A DNA stretch of 64,000 nucleotides. Source: Arsenophonus sp031446105 (GTDB lineage Bacteria; Pseudomonadota; Gammaproteobacteria; Enterobacterales; Enterobacteriaceae). Where the stretch lies: contig CP132907.1 in NCBI GenBank assembly GCA_031446105.1, positions 62,001-126,000 on the forward strand, given 5' to 3'. The position numbers and the translations under genes are program-made. Below the pieces are notes generated by a model. It saw only the letters and a list, made by a program, of their open reading frames with translations, searched no databases and was not told the origin of the DNA. Shown here in pieces: positions 30,569 through 39,721 of the stretch; positions within the stretch are counted from its first letter, which is position 1; each line of letters opens with the position of its first letter.

Positions 30569-31795
30569 ATAACTTTACTAGGATTTTTAATTTATAATAC
30601 TGAAGATGTACTAAATAAATTTATTGCAAAAATTATTTTTTCATATTGGGGGCTTTTATATCTAATGCATTAAAATATTTTTATTTTTTTAATTAAAATG
30701 ATATTTTATATGATAAATTAAAATAATATTAATTAATAAATTAATTTTTTTATTTATTATTTTTTAAATATAAATATTCTTTAAATATAAATTTTTTAAT
30801 ATAAATAATATAAAAACCAGTATATTTTTTACTAAAAAATAGTATTTAATTTTTGATGTTTTTTCAATAAACTAAATTTATTAGCATTTTATTAATTATA
30901 AATTTTTGGTCAAGAAAAAAATAAATCTCAGAATTATAAAAAATATCTAGTAAACTTGAGAATTTATTTTAATATTTTTTGCAGATAAAATTTATTTTTA
31001 CTGAAATAGAAACTGGGATCAATTTTTGTTTTATTTTTTTTATTTAGATATCAGTAAGTCAATTTTTTAAATTTTTATCTAAATTGAACATTTTTTTATG
31101 TGTAAAAAAAATATTGAAATTATTGCATGTAATTTTTATAAAATATTATTTTTAATATTTAATTACAGTTAGAAACCTAAATATTTTTTAGTATTTATAG
31201 AAATAATTAATCGTAAATTTATTTACTTATAGTGAGTTAAATATTCTTTTATGATAAAGCTGATATTGTTATTATTTCTACTAAAACTTTTATGTCAATA
31301 ATAAATAAAGCGATAATTAAACGTGCAATAAAAGTTAGAAATAATAAATTTATTTTATTAATTTATATGCTGTTTTTCAAAGAAATTGAAGAAAATGTTA
31401 AAAAATAAATAATATTTATTTTTTATATAATTGATTATTTAGAATTTATTATTCAAGAAAGTAAAAAAAATAGAAAAGTAATTGTTATTTAGGGAAAAAA
31501 GATTATTAAATAAAAAACAGTATTATTTTTATAAAGTGATTGTGTTATTAGGCATTAATTAACATAATTTACAATTATGGTAAATAATCAGAAAAAATAA
31601 GAATTTTAATGGCAGAAAAGTACTAATTTCGTTAAAAACTCTTATAAATATTAGATTAATAATTAATAAATGAACTTACTTAGTTAATAATTTTTTTAAT
31701 TTATGTACTACTAAATCGCTTAAAAAGCAATTTTATATAATAATATTAATTATTTTAATATTTTAAAAGATAGTTTAGGATTAAAAGATTCTTAA
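30569..31795 (+). pseudogene. hemA: Glutamyl-tRNA reductase, decayed
   Basis: HemA makes glutamate-1-semialdehyde, the first committed step to heme in this group. The region sits between lolB and prfA as in E. coli, and its length (about 1,230 bp) is near that of hemA (1,257 bp). Fragments in shifting frames align. From 30569, TLLGFLIYNTED corresponds to E. coli TLLALGINHKTA, with ATA in place of ATG. From about 31258, ADIVIISTKTFMSIINKAII corresponds to [20 protein letters not shown]. At the end, TTKSLKK and then NYFNILKDSLGLKDS correspond to PTKSLQQ and ERLNILRDSLGLE. Many stops and frameshifts lie between. Clearly non-functional. Confidence 0.92.
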
Positions 31796-31810
31796 GGTTT
31801 TTAAAAAATA

Positions 31811-32887
31811 ATGAAGGTTTCTATAATCAAAAAGTTACAATTATTAGAAAGACGTTATGAAGAAATTCAAATAAATTTAGGTAAAAAAGAAGTAATTGTT
31901 AATCAAGAATATTTTAAATTATTATATAAAGAATATTCTCAGCTAAATGATTTAATTAAATGTTTTAGATCATGGCGTGTTCTTCAGGAAGAAATAGTTA
32001 CTACTCAGATATTATTAAATGATCCTGAATTACATGAAATAGCTAATGAAGAACTCATACATTTTAAAAAACTTAATGAAAAACTTGAAAAACAATTACA
32101 TATTTTTCTTATACCTAAGAATCCAGATGATAAAAAAAATTGTTTTTTAGAAATTCGAGCAGGTACTGGTGGTGATGAAGCGGCAATATTTGCTGGTGAT
32201 CTTTTTAGAATGTACAATAGATATTCTGAATCACGTGGTTGGGGTTTTGAGGTAATGCATTTGACCGAAGGAGAACATGGTGGATATAAAGAAATTATTA
32301 TTAAAATTTCTGGTGATTCTGTATATGGTCGGTTAAAATTTGAATCAGGTGGACATCGTGTTCAACGTGTGCCAACTACAGAATCTCAAGGTCGTATTCA
32401 TACTTCGTCTTGTATGGTTGCTATATTAGCTGAAATTCCAGAAAAAGAATTATCTGCAATTAATACAAGTGATTTAAGAATTGATACCTTTCGTTCATCA
32501 GGTGCTGGTGGACAACACGTGAATACTACTGAATCTGCTATTCGTATTACTCATGTTCCTACTGGTATTGTAGTTGAGTGTCAAGACGAACGCTCACAAC
32601 ATAAAAATAAAGCTAAAGCTTTGTCAGTTTTAGGTTCTCGTATTAGAGAGAAAGAGATACAAAAACGACGTGAAGCAGAAACATCAGAACGTCACAATTT
32701 ACTTGGCTCTGGAGATCGTTCAGATAGAATAAGAACATATAATTTTCCACAAGGTCGTATTAGTGATCATCGAATTAATTTAACACTTTATCGTTTAGAT
32801 GAAGTAATAAATGGAAAATTAGATTTATTAATTCAACCTATTGTTGATAAATATCAAACAGATCAATTATCTTTTTTTCAGAAGTGA
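31811..32887 (+). CDS. prfA: Peptide chain release factor 1
   Basis: Ends translation at UAA and UAG. The 358 aa match E. coli RF1 (360). The codon-reading tripeptide region reads RVPTTESQG, where E. coli has PAT, so the middle residue differs. The GGQ catalytic motif is in SSGAGGQHVNTTES near residue 233. Starts 16 bp after the hemA remnant with AAGG upstream. Five bases separate it from prmC, which encodes its methylase. Confidence 0.98.
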   Translation: MKVSIIKKLQLLERRYEEIQINLGKKEVIVNQEYFKLLYKEYSQLNDLIKCFRSWRVLQEEIVTTQILLNDPELHEIANEELIHFKKLNEKLEKQLHIFLIPKNPDDKKNCFLEIRAGTGGDEAAIFAGDLFRMYNRYSESRGWGFEVMHLTEGEHGGYKEIIIKISGDSVYGRLKFESGGHRVQRVPTTESQGRIHTSSCMVAILAEIPEKELSAINTSDLRIDTFRSSGAGGQHVNTTESAIRITHVPTGIVVECQDERSQHKNKAKALSVLGSRIREKEIQKRREAETSERHNLLGSGDRSDRIRTYNFPQGRISDHRINLTLYRLDEVINGKLDLLIQPIVDKYQTDQLSFFQK

Positions 32888-32892
32888 AGTAA

Positions 32893-33744
32893 ATGAATTA
32901 TCAAGATTGGTTATTTTATGCATCTAAAAAGCTTGTTGATAGTGATAATGCTCAATTAGATGTTGAAGTTTTATTAAAATATATAACAAAAAAGAGAAAT
33001 ACTGATTTTCTAGCATTTGGAGAAATACAATTAACCATTTATCAAGAAGAAGAATTAGAGAATTTATTAACGCGTAGGATTATAGGGGAACCAATAGCTT
33101 ATATAATAGAAGAAAAAGAATTTTGGTCTTTACCAATAAAAGTCTCTCCTGTTACTTTGATACCACGTTGTGATACAGAATGTTTAGTTGAAAAAGCTTT
33201 GTTATTATTAGGAAAGAAAAAATCAGCAAAGATATTAGATTTAGGAACTGGTAGTGGTTCTATAGCTTTAGCTTTAGCATCAGAATGTCCAGAATCACAG
33301 ATAGTAGGAGTTGATATTAGTGATTTAATAATTAATCTTGCAAAACTGAATGCGTATAATCTAGCGATTAGAAATGTAAAATTTTTAAAAAGTAATTGGT
33401 TTTCTTCACTGCCTATTCAAAAATTTGATATGATTGTCAGTAATCCACCTTATATTGATGTAGATGATCCATGTTTAAAGCAAGGTGATCTTCGTTTTGA
33501 ACCAAAAATAGCATTGATTTCTGGTAATCATGGATTAGCTGATATGCAGTATATAATTGAAAAATCTAATAATTATTTAGTTAATACGGGGTGGCTTTTA
33601 CTGGAACATGGGTGGTTGCAAGGAAGAACAGTAAGAGAGTTGTTTTATTTTTTTAATTATAAAAAAGTAATAACTTTCAAGGATTATAGTGGTAATGAAC
33701 GTGTTACAGTAGGTCAATGGAAAAATGATGAAAAGCATAGCTGA
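32893..33744 (+). CDS. prmC: Release factor glutamine methyltransferase PrmC (HemK)
   Basis: Methylates the Gln of the GGQ motif in RF1 and RF2 using SAM. The 283 aa match E. coli PrmC (277). The SAM motif is ILDLGTGSGSIALALA (near 114-129) and the catalytic NPPY is at residues 184-187 in MIVSNPPYIDVDD. The N-terminal helical substrate domain is intact. Part of the prfA-prmC-sirB1 operon; its end overlaps sirB1. Confidence 0.98.
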   Translation: MNYQDWLFYASKKLVDSDNAQLDVEVLLKYITKKRNTDFLAFGEIQLTIYQEEELENLLTRRIIGEPIAYIIEEKEFWSLPIKVSPVTLIPRCDTECLVEKALLLLGKKKSAKILDLGTGSGSIALALASECPESQIVGVDISDLIINLAKLNAYNLAIRNVKFLKSNWFSSLPIQKFDMIVSNPPYIDVDDPCLKQGDLRFEPKIALISGNHGLADMQYIIEKSNNYLVNTGWLLLEHGWLQGRTVRELFYFFNYKKVITFKDYSGNERVTVGQWKNDEKHS

Positions 33745-34537
33745 TTATGAATTTAATAAAGCACCACTGATCGAAGGTATTATTTTTGTTTCTAAAATTA
33801 TTCGTCAAGATTTTCCTGTTGAAGCTGTTAATAGTCAACTAGATTTTTTTGTAGAAGAAGCAAAAAAAGCAATATTAAATGATGATGATATAGAAAAACA
33901 AATATCTATTTTGATAAAATTATTTTATCGAGATTGGTTATTTAGTGGTGTAGCTGGGATTTATTCACTTTCAGAAGCACTTTGGTTAGATAAAGTTTTA
34001 GTCAAAAGGCAAGGAGCATCTGTTTCATTAGGTACAATTTTTTTGCATGTTGCAGATCAATTAGAATTACCGGTTATACCTATTGTTTTTTTGACTCAGC
34101 TTATTTTATGTATTCGTCTTGATAATGGTACTGAATGGTATATTAATCCAACAAATGGTGAAACTCTTACCGAACAGATGCTTGATTTATGGATTAAGGG
34201 TACCATTAGTCCTTTTTCACATCTCACTCGTAAAGACATAGAGGCAACTGAAAATAAAATTATTATACGTAAAATTTTTGATACTATAAAAGCTGCTTTG
34301 ATGGAAGAAAAAAAAATGGAACAGGCGTTAAAAGTTTGTGAAACATTATTAATTTTTGATCCCAAAGATCCTTATGAAATACGTGATCGAGGTTTAATTT
34401 TTGCTCATCTTGATTGCAATCATGTAGCGATTTCTGATTTGAGTTATTTTGTTGAACAATGTCCAGAAGATCCTGTCTCTGAAATAATAAAAATGCAAAT
34501 TTATTCGATAGAAGGACAGCAAGTTATATTACATTAA
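33728..34537 (+). CDS. sirB1: SirB1 family protein (transglutaminase-like fold and TPR)
   Basis: Homologue of E. coli SirB1/YchA (269 aa), whose biochemical role is unclear. The protein has 269 aa from the ATG at 33728. The ATG three bases upstream is equally possible. Either start lies inside the prmC end, so the two genes are translationally linked. Residues 1-190 form the transglutaminase-like SirB1 domain (GTIFLHVADQLELPVIPIVFLTQ; NPTNGETL). The C-terminal part has a TPR-like repeat (ALKVCETLLIFDPKDPYEIRD). Position between prmC and kdsA is as in E. coli; sirB2 is missing. Confidence 0.93.
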   Translation: MKSIADYEFNKAPLIEGIIFVSKIIRQDFPVEAVNSQLDFFVEEAKKAILNDDDIEKQISILIKLFYRDWLFSGVAGIYSLSEALWLDKVLVKRQGASVSLGTIFLHVADQLELPVIPIVFLTQLILCIRLDNGTEWYINPTNGETLTEQMLDLWIKGTISPFSHLTRKDIEATENKIIIRKIFDTIKAALMEEKKMEQALKVCETLLIFDPKDPYEIRDRGLIFAHLDCNHVAISDLSYFVEQCPEDPVSEIIKMQIYSIEGQQVILH

Positions 34538-34589
34538 TAAATATATTTTTTATATGATTTATAATGAAGATATATAAAACATTAAATAT

Positions 34590-35462
34590 ATGCAAAATAA
34601 AATAATATGTATTGATAATATAGATATAGCCAATAATTTACCATTTGTGTTATTTGGTGGTCTGAATGTTCTTGAATCACGTGATTTAGCAATTAGAGTT
34701 TGTGAGCATTATATTACAGTAACAGATAAGCTTAAAATTCCTTATATCTTTAAAGCATCTTTTGATAAAGCTAATCGTTCTTCTGTTTATTCCTATCGTG
34801 GTCCTGGATTAGAAGAAGGATTAAAAATTTTAGAAGAAATAAAAGATATGTTTTGTGTTAAAATTTTAACTGATGTACATGAGATAAATCAAGTAATCCC
34901 TGTTGCAGAAATTGTCGATGTTATTCAATTACCAGCTTTTTTGGGTCGTCAAACAAATTTAATCGAAGCTTTAGCTAAAACTAATTCAGTTATTAATATT
35001 AAAAAACCTCAATTTATGAGTCCTGGACAAATAGGAAATATTGTAGAAAAATTTAAAAAGTTTGGTAATGAGAAGATTATTGTTTGTGAACGTGGTGTAA
35101 ATTTTGGTTATGATAATTTAGTAGTTGATATGTTAGGTTTTAATATAATGAAAAAAATATCAGGTGGTTTTCCTGTTATTTTTGATGTTACTCATTCTTT
35201 GCAATATCGTGATTTTTTTAGTGCTTTTTCTAGCGGTCGTCGTGCACAAATTTTTGAATTAGCAAGAGCTGGTATGGCAATAGGTTTAGCTGGATTATTT
35301 ATAGAAGCTTATCCAGATCCTAATCAGGCAAAATGTGATGGAGCATCTGCATTACCATTATTAAAATTATTGCCTTTTTTAGAACAAATCAAAGCTATAG
35401 ATGATTTAGTAAAAAGTTTTTCTTTAATGGAATCAGATAATTTATTAATTAATAAAATATAA
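34590..35462 (+). CDS. kdsA: 3-deoxy-D-manno-octulosonate 8-phosphate (KDO8P) synthase
   Basis: Condenses PEP with arabinose-5-phosphate in KDO synthesis for the LPS core. The 290 aa match E. coli KdsA (284), including PFVLFGGLNVLESRDLA, FKASFDKANRSSVYSYRGPG, KKPQFMSPGQIGN and IFDVTHSLQ. The region after this is slightly diverged (RDFFSAFSSGRRAQ). The metal-independent type lacks the N-terminal Cys ligand; I see Asn in LNVLES, fitting that type. Its retention implies KDO-containing LPS. Confidence 0.96.
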   Translation: MQNKIICIDNIDIANNLPFVLFGGLNVLESRDLAIRVCEHYITVTDKLKIPYIFKASFDKANRSSVYSYRGPGLEEGLKILEEIKDMFCVKILTDVHEINQVIPVAEIVDVIQLPAFLGRQTNLIEALAKTNSVINIKKPQFMSPGQIGNIVEKFKKFGNEKIIVCERGVNFGYDNLVVDMLGFNIMKKISGGFPVIFDVTHSLQYRDFFSAFSSGRRAQIFELARAGMAIGLAGLFIEAYPDPNQAKCDGASALPLLKLLPFLEQIKAIDDLVKSFSLMESDNLLINKI

Positions 35463-36140
35463 AATAAATATTATTTTAAAAGATTATTATAAAATTTTAT
35501 TGAAATTTTTTATGAAATAACATTACTTTAATAATATTTTATTTAAATTTTTAGGCATATTATTTTTAATATTTTTTGCATTAATTTTATATAATAAGAG
35601 TAATAAAATTATAAAAAATAACAATTTTTTTATGCATCAAAAAAATTATTTTTGATTTTTTTAATTAAAATTTTATAAATTATTTTTTTTATGTTATATT
35701 TTAATTTTTATTAAGTTTTTATAATAAAAATTATTTAATTTTTTATATTATTTTAATCAAATATTTATTAATGCAGAATTATATTATCATGTGATTTTTG
35801 TGATATTTTTTTATTAAAAAAAAGTTATTTTATTTATATAAATTGGATATTATAAGATTTGTATTTTTTTTTAATAAATCTAAATTATTAAAAAATAAAT
35901 AGAAATTTATTTTTTTAATATTATTTTTTAAAGAAATATATAAAAATTAAATAATATAATTAATAAAACATATAAAATTATTTTTTTATATACAAATACG
36001 TGCTAATTTATAAGATAAAAATTATTTTTTCTTTGCTAATGTTTTCTGTTGATTTTTTAAAGTTTTATTATTTTTTAAAAAAATTATATTTTTTATATAT
36101 TATTATTTTATAAAATATTAATTAAATATTTTATTTTTAT
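35463..36140. other. AT-rich gap, kdsA to tRNA-Ser
   Basis: About 680 bp of A/T with no readable gene or clear terminator. Nothing else seen. Confidence 0.5.
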
Positions 36141-36230
36141 TGGCGGTGAGAAAGGGATTCGAACCCTTGATACAATTTAATGTATACATACTTTCCAGGC
36201 ATGTTCTTTAAGCCACTCAGACACCTCACC
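36141..36230 (-). tRNA. tRNA-Ser (GGA)
   Basis: Minus-strand class II tRNA of 90 nt, starting GGTGAGGTGTCTGAG and ending CTCACCGCCA with encoded CCA. The loop TGGAAAG gives anticodon GGA. The long variable arm (TATACATTAAATTGTATC) forms a stem. It corresponds to E. coli serX/serW. Confidence 0.96.
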
Positions 36231-36750
36231 ATATAAAAAAAATTATACATTTTTTTTTATAATATTTTATATAAAAAATTGCATTGAGATTTGAAAATAT
36301 AAAGATTATAAAAAATACTTTTTTAAAAAAATATATTATTTTTATAGAGTGTAATTTTATATATAATTTATAATAAATGAATTAATATTTTAATTATTTT
36401 TTTAATATATAATTTAATTTTAGAAATTTTTTTAATCTTGTAGATATTTTAATATATATTATTTCTTAAGTAAAAGGATATTATCAATTTAATAATAATT
36501 TATTTTTACATTTTAATTTAAATTTATATTTTTTTAATATATTTTATTAAAAATAAAAATATATTTTTCTTTTTATTATATTTATTTATATCATAGTAAA
36601 AAAAATAATGCTAAATTTAGTGTGTATAAATTGAAATAATTGATTTGTTTTTTATTAAAAAAATTAATAATTATTTTTATTTTAGTACCTTTTGAAAGTG
36701 ATTAGTGCACTTTGTGAATTTTATTACAGTAATTTTTTAAAAAATATTAT
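36231..36750. other. AT-rich gap upstream of murJ
   Basis: 520 bp without a gene. A less AT-rich patch close to murJ (TTTTGAAAGTGATTAGTGCA, 36688-36707) may hold its promoter, but I cannot define boxes with confidence. Confidence 0.45.
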
Positions 36751-38271
36751 ATGAATTTATTGAAAACATTAGCAGCAATAAGTTCTATGACTATGTTTTC
36801 TAGAATGTTGGGATTTATTCGTGATGCTATTATTGCACGTTTTTTTGGTGTTGGTGTAGAAACAGACGCTTTTGTAATTTCTTTTAGATTACCAAATCTT
36901 TTGCGCCGTATTTTTGCAGAAGGAGCATTTTCTCAAGCTTTTGTTCCTATATTAGCTGAATACAAAAATAAAAAATCTGATAATGAAACTCGTACTTTTA
37001 TTTCTAATATTGCTGGTTTTTTAATATTGGTTTTAGCAGTTATTACATTAATTGGGATGTTTAGCGCACCTTGGATTATTTACATAGTTACACCTGGTTT
37101 TAGTGAAATCAGTAATAAATTTGATTTAATATTTTCTTTATTAAAAATAACTTTTCCTTATATATTTTTTATTTCTTTAGTATCTTTAACTGGTGTAGTT
37201 TTAAATACTTGGAGCTGTTTTACTGTTCCTGCTTTTACACCTGTTTTTCTTAATATTAGTATGATTATTGCAGTGTTATTTTTGGCACCATACTGTACAC
37301 CTCCTATTTTAGCGTTAGGATGGGGAATTTTAATAGGAGGTATATTACAGTTATTTTATCAATTACCTTTTTTGCAAAAAATAGGTATGTTGGTACTACC
37401 TCGTATTTCTTTTACAAATAAAGATATGTGGCGTATGATTAAGTTAATGGGGCCATTGGTTATCTCTGCTTCAATAAGTCAAATTTCTTTAATTATGAAC
37501 ACTATGTTCGCTTCTTTTTTGCGTGAAGGATCTGTTTCATGGATGTATTATGCTGATAGATTGATGGAACTTCCTAATGGTGTATTAGGTGTTGGATTAG
37601 GCACTATTTTATTACCTTCTTTAGCAAAAAGTGTTTCAATTGGTGATAATAAAGAATATCAACGTTTAATAAACTTAGGATTAAAGTTATGTTTTTTATT
37701 AGCATTACCTTGTTCTATAGTGCTTGCTATATTGGCTCATCCGTTAACGGTTTCACTTTTTCAGTATGGTAATTTTACTTCTTATGATTCAAGAATGACA
37801 CAATACGCATTAATTGCTTATTGTAGTGGATTAATGGGAGTGATTGTAGTTAAGGTTTTGGCCCCTGGATTTTATTCTAAAAAAGATATAAAAACTCCTT
37901 TAAAAATTGCAATCATCACTTTAATTTTAACGCAATTTATGAATTTTATTTTTGTTGATTTTTTAAAACATGTTGGATTAGCATTATCACTTGCTTTATC
38001 TTCTTGTTTTCATGCGTTGATGCTTTATTCAGAGTTGCGGAGAAAAAAACTATTTTCTCCCTTATCTGGTTGGAGAAAATTTTTTTTTAAATTAATTATA
38101 GCTTTGATTGTTATGACATTTGTTTTATTACTTATGTTAAATTTTATGCCAATTTGGGAACAAGGTAATATGGTGCTTCGTATTATTCGTTTATTATCGG
38201 TAATTTTTATTACTGCTATAAGTTATTTTTTTACTTTGTTTGTTTTAGGTTTTCGGTTGCGAGATTTTTAG
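36751..38271 (+). CDS. murJ: Lipid II flippase MurJ (MviN)
   Basis: Polytopic inner-membrane protein that moves lipid II across the membrane for peptidoglycan. The 506 aa match E. coli MurJ (511) and the hydrophobic pattern fits its 14 helices. Key charged residues of the cavity are in place: Arg18, Arg24 and Asp39 by direct count. LPNLLRRIFAEGAFSQAFVPILAEY is conserved, as are SVSWMYYADRLMELPNGVLGV and VKVLAPGFYSKKDIKTP. With dapF and amiD it shows that a cell wall is still made and trimmed. Confidence 0.98.
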   Translation: MNLLKTLAAISSMTMFSRMLGFIRDAIIARFFGVGVETDAFVISFRLPNLLRRIFAEGAFSQAFVPILAEYKNKKSDNETRTFISNIAGFLILVLAVITLIGMFSAPWIIYIVTPGFSEISNKFDLIFSLLKITFPYIFFISLVSLTGVVLNTWSCFTVPAFTPVFLNISMIIAVLFLAPYCTPPILALGWGILIGGILQLFYQLPFLQKIGMLVLPRISFTNKDMWRMIKLMGPLVISASISQISLIMNTMFASFLREGSVSWMYYADRLMELPNGVLGVGLGTILLPSLAKSVSIGDNKEYQRLINLGLKLCFLLALPCSIVLAILAHPLTVSLFQYGNFTSYDSRMTQYALIAYCSGLMGVIVVKVLAPGFYSKKDIKTPLKIAIITLILTQFMNFIFVDFLKHVGLALSLALSSCFHALMLYSELRRKKLFSPLSGWRKFFFKLIIALIVMTFVLLLMLNFMPIWEQGNMVLRIIRLLSVIFITAISYFFTLFVLGFRLRDF

Positions 38272-38411
38272 TAAATAATACTTTAGTAAAAATTTAAGAA
38301 ATTTTTTATTTCTGTAAAATATTGTAGGATATTGATTGCAAAAGATTTTTTTATACTTATATGGTTTAAAATATAAATTAATAAAACAAAAATTAATAAA
38401 AATATTTTTTG

Positions 38412-38486
38412 TGCGTCTGAGTGGATTTGAACCACTGACATCCATCATGTCAAGATGGTACTCTAACCAATCTGAGTTACAGACGC
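38412..38486 (-). tRNA. tRNA-Val (GAC)
   Basis: Minus-strand tRNA starting GCGTCTGTAACTC and ending CAGACGCA. The anticodon loop TTGACAT gives GAC. The acceptor, anticodon and T stems pair fully. CCA is not encoded. It corresponds to E. coli valV/valW. Confidence 0.96.
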
Positions 38487-38796
38487 AGTAAAATAATATT
38501 TTTAATAATTAAAATAATACATTAGTATAATAAATTTTAAATTTGATTTTATCAAATTTATTTTTATTCTCCTTATTATTTAAATAATTTATTAATTAAA
38601 AAAAATAAAACAGTATTTTAAATTAGATATAATTTAGTTAATTTATTTATATGTAAAATTGTTTATTATTTTTTTATCAGATTATTTCTTACTTATAAAT
38701 ATTATAAAATATTTTATTATATTGTTTTTTAAAATATGATTTTTAAATTTTTAAGAATTATAATTAATCTTTTATTAAATTTAGGAATAAAAATTT
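38487..38796. other. AT-rich gap upstream of ribE
   Basis: 310 bp with no gene. I see no FMN riboswitch fold, which in this group belongs to ribB rather than to ribE. TTTAGGAA just before ribE is its ribosome site. Confidence 0.5.
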
Positions 38797-39420
38797 ATGT
38801 TTACTGGTATAGTTAAAGGAAAAGGAACATTAGTTTCTATAAAAAAAAAGATTAATTTTAAAATTTATACTATAAAATTCCCAAAAGAATTACTTATTGG
38901 TTTAGAAATAGGTTCTTCTGTTGCTAATAACGGGTGTTGTTTATCTGTTACTCAAATTTTTAAAGATAAAGTTACTTTTGATTTGATGCAAGAAACTTTA
39001 AATATAACGAATTTAGGAAAATTAAGAATAGGTGATAAAATTAATTTAGAAAGATCAGCAAAATATGGAGATGAAATCGGTGGACATATTATGTCTGGAC
39101 ATATAATTTGCACAATAAATATTAATAAGATTTTAAAATCACATAAGAATGTAACAATGTGGTTTTATGTCCAACATCCATTTTTGATGAAATATATTTT
39201 TTATAAAGGTTTTATTGGAATTGATGGTATGAGTTTAACGATAGGAGATATAAAAAATCATTGTTTTTGTGTACATCTAATTCCAGAAACAATTGCTCGT
39301 ACTAATATTGCAGATAAAAATTTAGGTGATACAGTTAATATTGAGATTGATGCACATATTCAAGGAATTGTTGATACTGTTGAGAGAATGATGTTAAAGA
39401 TATATCCTAAAAGTAAATAA
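38797..39420 (+). CDS. ribE: Riboflavin synthase, alpha subunit
   Basis: Last step of riboflavin synthesis: dismutation of two lumazines. The 207 aa match E. coli RibC/RibE (213). Two lumazine-binding repeats are visible: MFTGIVKGKGTL with NNGCCLSVTQ in the first half, and HIMSGHI with GIDGMSLTIGD, FCVHLIPETIART in the second. The TAGGAA ribosome site fits the ATG. Riboflavin supply is a typical service of nutritional symbionts (inference). Confidence 0.97.
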   Translation: MFTGIVKGKGTLVSIKKKINFKIYTIKFPKELLIGLEIGSSVANNGCCLSVTQIFKDKVTFDLMQETLNITNLGKLRIGDKINLERSAKYGDEIGGHIMSGHIICTININKILKSHKNVTMWFYVQHPFLMKYIFYKGFIGIDGMSLTIGDIKNHCFCVHLIPETIARTNIADKNLGDTVNIEIDAHIQGIVDTVERMMLKIYPKSK

Positions 39421-39721
39421 TTATTTAAATTATATTATTAATAATTATAAAAAATAACAAAAAATTAAAATTAATCATTATTTTTTTAGAAATATATTGA
39501 TAATAATTTTTTATGTTTGTTTTATTTAATTAATTGTGATATAATTTTTTTTTATTTTAAATGAATATGAAAAAAAATTTTATTAAAAGTTTAATTTGAT
39601 AAGAAATTTTTAGGGATTAATTATATATTCTTTAGAATATAAAAATAATATTTAGTAATATAAAAAGATATTTAAAACTTGTAATAAAAAATATTATTAG
39701 CAATTTTTTAAATAAAATTTA
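39421..39721. other. AT-rich gap between convergent ribE and argS
   Basis: About 300 bp between two convergent genes. No GC-rich terminator hairpin is visible and no gene is present. Confidence 0.5.

Noticed and set aside
38245..38448. 67-codon minus-strand frame
   Set aside because: Runs through tRNA-Val and the murJ end, so it is spurious.
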